From Campylobacteraceae bacterium (lineage in GTDB: Bacteria > Campylobacterota > Campylobacteria > Campylobacterales > Sulfurovaceae): DNA of 9,757 bases. The first letter of the stretch is position 1. The number at the start of each line of letters is the position of its first letter. The stretch lies in contig JALSOO010000150.1 in assembly GCA_026986355.1 (NCBI GenBank), positions 1 to 9,757 on the forward strand, in the 5' to 3' direction. The translations under genes were made by a program, and so were the position numbers. Below the pieces are notes generated by a model. The model searched no databases and was not told where the DNA came from. It saw only the letters and a list, made by a program, of their open reading frames with translations. Positions 6,835 through 9,757 of the stretch are shown here, piece after piece.

Positions 6835-7943
6835 TAATCTATCTCATTAAAATATACACGGTTAAATGTTCTACTAGCTGTTCCATCAAACTCTCTACGA
6901 CCCAAATCACTTAATGCCATTTCGATAGCATTAACCACCCATGCAGACTCATAAACAGCTATAAGCCCCATCTGATTTATACGAAATATTTTACCTTTTA
7001 AGTGGTCTTGTCCACCTGCTATATTGACTCCATATTTTGTTTTGAGAAGTTTACGAATAGGCTCTGCATCATTATCTAAAACTGTACTCATAGAGAGAGC
7101 AGGAGTTTTAGGGTAGATACTAAGTCCAATAGACTCCAATGCACTCTGTGTAGCTTTGGCTCTTGCTTTGGTCTCTGTATATAGAGTATCTACACCCTCT
7201 TTTTCAATCTCATCAAAGATTGCATTAAGACCAATAATCAATGTGGTAGGTGCTGTATAAGCCGTTGTATTTTGTCTCTGTTTTTTAATCTCAGAAGCAA
7301 GATTAAAGTAGTAATCAACACCATCTCCAATTCTATCAACAGCCAAACTACTTAGACCAATCATTGCCAAACCAGGGGGCAACATAAATGCCTTTTGACT
7401 ACCTGCTACAAGAGCATCTATATTTGTAGTATCAATCTTCTCAACACCAACAGCTGTTATACCATCAGCTATAACCATAATATCTTTGTTGACTGATTTT
7501 ACATAAGAAGCAATCTCTTCAACAGGGTGTCTAAGCCCCCCTGCACTCTCGCTAATTTGAATAAAGAGTGAATCTATATCAGAGTTCTCTGCTAATGCCT
7601 CTTTTACATCAACAAGTTGTGCAGGGGTATTCCACTCATATTTAAGCTCTACTAGCTCTTTTCCCATAGCTGTTACAATTTTTCCAAATCGTTCGCCAAA
7701 CTTTCCTGCATTTATGGTCAATGCCTTTCTATTACAAAGATTAAGCACACACGACTGCATAGCACCAGTTCCAGAACTTGCCAACATAACACACTCTTCC
7801 ATACCAAACAGATTTAGCAGACGTTCACGTGCCTCTTTGAAAATCGCTTCAAATTCAGGTGTTCGATGGTGTAAAGTTTGGGTAGCCATAGCTTGTCTAA
7901 CAGACTCAGGAACAGGAGTTGGGCCAGGGGTAAAAAGTAACAT
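6834..7943 (-). CDS. Class V PLP-dependent aminotransferase, alanine/serine-glyoxylate type
   Basis: The protein transfers amino groups using pyridoxal phosphate. It belongs to the alanine-glyoxylate / serine-pyruvate branch (COG0075-like) and should be cytoplasmic. With the start chosen here it has 369 residues and opens MLLFTPGPTPVPESV, the usual N terminus of the family. HHRTPEF (25-31) and the cofactor loop SSGTGAM (56-62) follow. Asp160 (ADGITAVG) should hold the pyridine nitrogen and Lys184 (VAGSQKAF) should form the Schiff base. The C-terminal domain has FRINQMG (320-326). An upstream in-frame ATG at 7979 would add 12 residues but lacks a ribosome binding site, whereas GAGGA lies five bases before the ATG at 7943. 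The true substrate pair is unclear: glyoxylate, pyruvate or a phosphoserine transaminase (SerC-like) role are all possible. It is the first gene of the operon and overlaps hisZ by one base. Confidence 0.88.
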   Translation of the reverse strand: MLLFTPGPTPVPESVRQAMATQTLHHRTPEFEAIFKEARERLLNLFGMEECVMLASSGTGAMQSCVLNLCNRKALTINAGKFGERFGKIVTAMGKELVELKYEWNTPAQLVDVKEALAENSDIDSLFIQISESAGGLRHPVEEIASYVKSVNKDIMVIADGITAVGVEKIDTTNIDALVAGSQKAFMLPPGLAMIGLSSLAVDRIGDGVDYYFNLASEIKKQRQNTTAYTAPTTLIIGLNAIFDEIEKEGVDTLYTETKARAKATQSALESIGLSIYPKTPALSMSTVLDNDAEPIRKLLKTKYGVNIAGGQDHLKGKIFRINQMGLIAVYESAWVVNAIEMALSDLGRREFDGTASRTFNRVYFNEID

Positions 7944-7948
7944 GTAAA

Positions 7949-7953
7949 TCCTC
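7949..7953 (-). promoter_or_regulatory. Ribosome binding site fixing the aminotransferase start
   Basis: The minus strand reads GAGGA five bases before the ATG at 7943. The alternative ATG at 7979 has only AT-rich sequence upstream, so translation most likely starts at 7943. Confidence 0.75.
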
Positions 7954-8002
7954 GATAATCGTATTGAGAACCTTACCATATATAATATGTAAAATTCTCG
8001 GG

Positions 8003-8008
8003 ATTATA
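8003..8008 (-). promoter_or_regulatory. Candidate -10 box of the five-gene operon
   Basis: The minus strand reads GCGATATAATCCC, with a perfect TATAAT. Transcription would begin near base 7996, giving a leader of about 53 bases before the aminotransferase ATG. No clear -35 box is visible. The position, in the only sizeable gap on this strand (7944-8078), makes it the best candidate for driving aminotransferase-hisZ-purA-DUF507-carA. The same gap holds the end of the AAA gene with a T-rich run (minus strand, 8068-8062) but only a weak 4-bp hairpin, so read-through from the AAA gene is possible. Confidence 0.5.
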
Positions 8009-8078
8009 TCGCAAATCTGATTAGGGGTTGATTATCTATGTTTTTTATTTTATATTTGAAGAAAAAAATTTAGAGATA

Positions 8079-9757
8079 TTAAATCTTAAATCCCATACTT
8101 TTACTACCCTCAAAGCTAGAACCTAACTCTTTTTCAATCTCTTCCATAAAATCATTCATTGTAAATAGGCTCTCTTCTCGTACAGCTACTTTGTAGGCTG
8201 TATTTCTAATAATCAAATCTATCTGCCCACCTGTTAGCTCATGTTTAGAAAGCTCTTCTACATCAAAATACTCATCATAATCTGCATTTTCAGGTAGCAT
8301 AAAGTGCCATAAACGTTTACGTGCTTTTCTATTTGGTTTTTTGAACTCTATCTTATAGTTAAAGCGTCTGGAAAAGGCTTTGTCAATATTATCCAATAGA
8401 TTAGTAGTAGCAATCAAAATACCCTCAAACTTTTCAATCTGCTCCAAAAAGATATTTTGCATCTGATTGTGCATCTTGTCTGCTGAACTCCCTGCACCCT
8501 CTGTTCTGCTACCCAAAAATTGGTCTGCTTCATTTAGTAGTAAAATGGGGTCTACTTTTGCCTTTTTACTAAGTATCTTGAAATCATCAAAAATCTTACG
8601 CACATTCTTCTCACTCTCACCTACATACATAGAGAGGATTTTAGAGCAATCAAAGCTCAATATAGGACGTTTTAGACTCTTTGCCAACGATACAGCCGTC
8701 ATAGTCTTACCTGTACCAGGAGTACCATAAAATATAATCCTTGCATCAATCCCTTTTCGTTTATCTTTGATACCCCAAGCCTTTAACTTCTCAAATACAT
8801 CTTTGTCTACCTGTTTGATAATAGTCTCAAGTAGTTCTCGTGTCTTTGGGTGGAGTACCACATCAGATAAATCAGTAGTTGGTTTAAGATACTCAAATAT
8901 CTCTTGCTCTTCTACAAGCTTATCAAGTTTAAGTTTTGTTACCTTTTTCTTTTTGTTGGGGTGAATAATCTTTTGAAGTATCTCCTCTTGTAGATAAAAT
9001 GAACGAGAGATTCCTCCAAACATATTGAGTATCTCTTCATAATCAATAATCTCTTCACTTATTAACTTTGAGCCATCTTCTAACAAAGAGCGATTACGAA
9101 TCTTATCATACTCATCTAAAGAGATTAACTCTATCAAGGTATTCATATCTCTAAACTGACCATCTCCCCCTGAGTACTCCTCTTTTAGAAGTGCCAAAAA
9201 AATTATCTGCTCTCTATCATCAAACTTATTCTCTTTGAAAAACTCCTCCACAATAATCGGCTCAGTTGTTATTTTTAATCTCTCTTCGATACGTTGACTC
9301 AAAAGAATTAACTTATTTTTGAGACGACCTAAACCTAATGAGTTGTTATTAAAACCCTGTTTAGAAGTTGACATCTGATACAAAAGTTCAATAACATCAA
9401 ATTGGTCTTGTAGATATTCGAGATGGTCGGTATAGGGTTTTATATCGGGTAATGTAAGCTCTAATGACCCCTCTTCTAGTAGACGCAGTAGGCTTATACT
9501 TGGTGCTACAGAGCTATTGAGAAGTTCAAGTTCTAAAACCTCTTGAACTTTAATCTGACCAAAAGAGATTTGAACCAACCAACCCATATCTATCAGATTT
9601 TTAACCACCTTTAGATAACGTAAATAGTCGTAACCCTCATACTTAAAATTATCTTGCAAAATATCCAAAACAACTGTCTCTTCTACTCCCTTTACAAAAC
9701 GTCTACATAGATACTGAAGTATCTTTGCCTCCTCTTCGCTACATTTTAGATGTTTAT
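8079..9757 (-). CDS. AAA family ATPase with unusual Walker B, 5' end outside the window (partial)
   Basis: The frame is open to the right edge: 29 more codons without a stop precede the TTG at 9668, so that TTG is not a credible start and at least 558 residues are encoded. Numbering from the codon at 9668, residues 1-300 have no domain I can name firmly. The first part, with the upstream 29 residues, could be a winged helix (CSEEEAKILQYL, then LKVVKNLIDMGWLVQ). A Lys-rich linker (237-248) leads to a single AAA module. It has Walker A GTPGTGKT (315-322), VGESEKNVRKIF (349-360), Walker B ILLLNEAD (375-382), sensor 1 Asn423 in ATTN, Arg434-Arg435 as probable arginine fingers, and GGQID (480-484) near sensor 2. 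Asn379 replaces the usual Walker B Asp, while catalytic Glu380 is kept. The family remodels proteins or complexes using ATP; the substrate here is unknown. Confidence 0.88.
   Translation of the reverse strand, partial: KHLKCSEEEAKILQYLCRRFVKGVEETVVLDILQDNFKYEGYDYLRYLKVVKNLIDMGWLVQISFGQIKVQEVLELELLNSSVAPSISLLRLLEEGSLELTLPDIKPYTDHLEYLQDQFDVIELLYQMSTSKQGFNNNSLGLGRLKNKLILLSQRIEERLKITTEPIIVEEFFKENKFDDREQIIFLALLKEEYSGGDGQFRDMNTLIELISLDEYDKIRNRSLLEDGSKLISEEIIDYEEILNMFGGISRSFYLQEEILQKIIHPNKKKKVTKLKLDKLVEEQEIFEYLKPTTDLSDVVLHPKTRELLETIIKQVDKDVFEKLKAWGIKDKRKGIDARIIFYGTPGTGKTMTAVSLAKSLKRPILSFDCSKILSMYVGESEKNVRKIFDDFKILSKKAKVDPILLLNEADQFLGSRTEGAGSSADKMHNQMQNIFLEQIEKFEGILIATTNLLDNIDKAFSRRFNYKIEFKKPNRKARKRLWHFMLPENADYDEYFDVEELSKHELTGGQIDLIIRNTAYKVAVREESLFTMNDFMEEIEKELGSSFEGSKSMGFKI

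Noticed and set aside
7714..7947. 77-codon plus-strand frame opposite the aminotransferase
   Set aside because: Mirrors the conserved N-terminal third of the aminotransferase; no independent evidence of coding.
7944..7979. Aminotransferase start at the ATG at 7979
   Set aside because: The extra 12 residues are not typical of the family, no ribosome binding site precedes that ATG, and the region is better read as the mRNA leader. The ATG at 7943 has GAGGA at ideal spacing.
8467..8964. Two plus-strand frames (87 and 65 codons) opposite the AAA gene
   Set aside because: Both lie antisense to the AAA module, including the Walker motifs, and have Ser/Phe-rich shadow composition.
1..9757. CRISPR arrays, insertion sequences, tRNA or rRNA genes
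   Set aside because: No regularly spaced repeats, transposase motifs, terminal inverted repeats, or tRNA/rRNA-like sequence were seen on either strand.

Overview
This is a low-GC, gene-dense bacterial window that most resembles a Campylobacterota genome of the Sulfurimonas/Sulfurovum type. That assignment is inferred from gene families and gene order recalled from memory, not from a database search. The clues are carA directly behind a DUF507 gene and purA, a HisRS-like HisZ paralogue next to purA, AT-rich spacers, and promoters with clear -10 boxes but no good -35 boxes. No mobile element, CRISPR array, tRNA or rRNA was seen.

Left part, 1-3002. The left edge holds the first 50 bases of a minus-strand gene whose product begins with a twin-arginine (Tat) export signal. 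An AT-rich divergent spacer separates it from three plus-strand genes: purT (formate-dependent GAR transformylase), a secreted MltB-type lytic transglycosylase that starts at TTG, and an unrecognised 133-residue protein with one N-terminal membrane segment. An A/T-only tract of 48 bases with a 10-bp direct repeat precedes that last gene.

Middle part, 3043-7943. Five minus-strand genes form a tight operon. In transcription order they are a class V PLP aminotransferase, hisZ, purA, a DUF507 gene and carA. Gaps are 16 and 9 bases, and two junctions are TAATG stop/start overlaps. A good -10 box lies upstream at 8003-8008. The operon joins amino-acid, histidine, AMP and carbamoyl-phosphate synthesis. 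With purT across the convergent boundary, the window is largely about nucleotide and amino-acid supply.

Right part, 8079-9757. An AAA ATPase gene on the minus strand stays open to the right edge, so its true start lies outside the window. Its Walker B acidic pair is Asn-Glu instead of Asp-Glu, and its N-terminal half of about 300 residues matches nothing I recognise with confidence, apart from a possible winged-helix segment at the very start.

Most of the window is ordinary housekeeping sequence. I see no convincing undescribed multi-gene system. The points most worth a second look are the AAA protein, the orphan membrane-anchored protein next to the transglycosylase, the exported protein cut by the left edge, and the apparent absence of flagellar genes between purA and the DUF507 gene.
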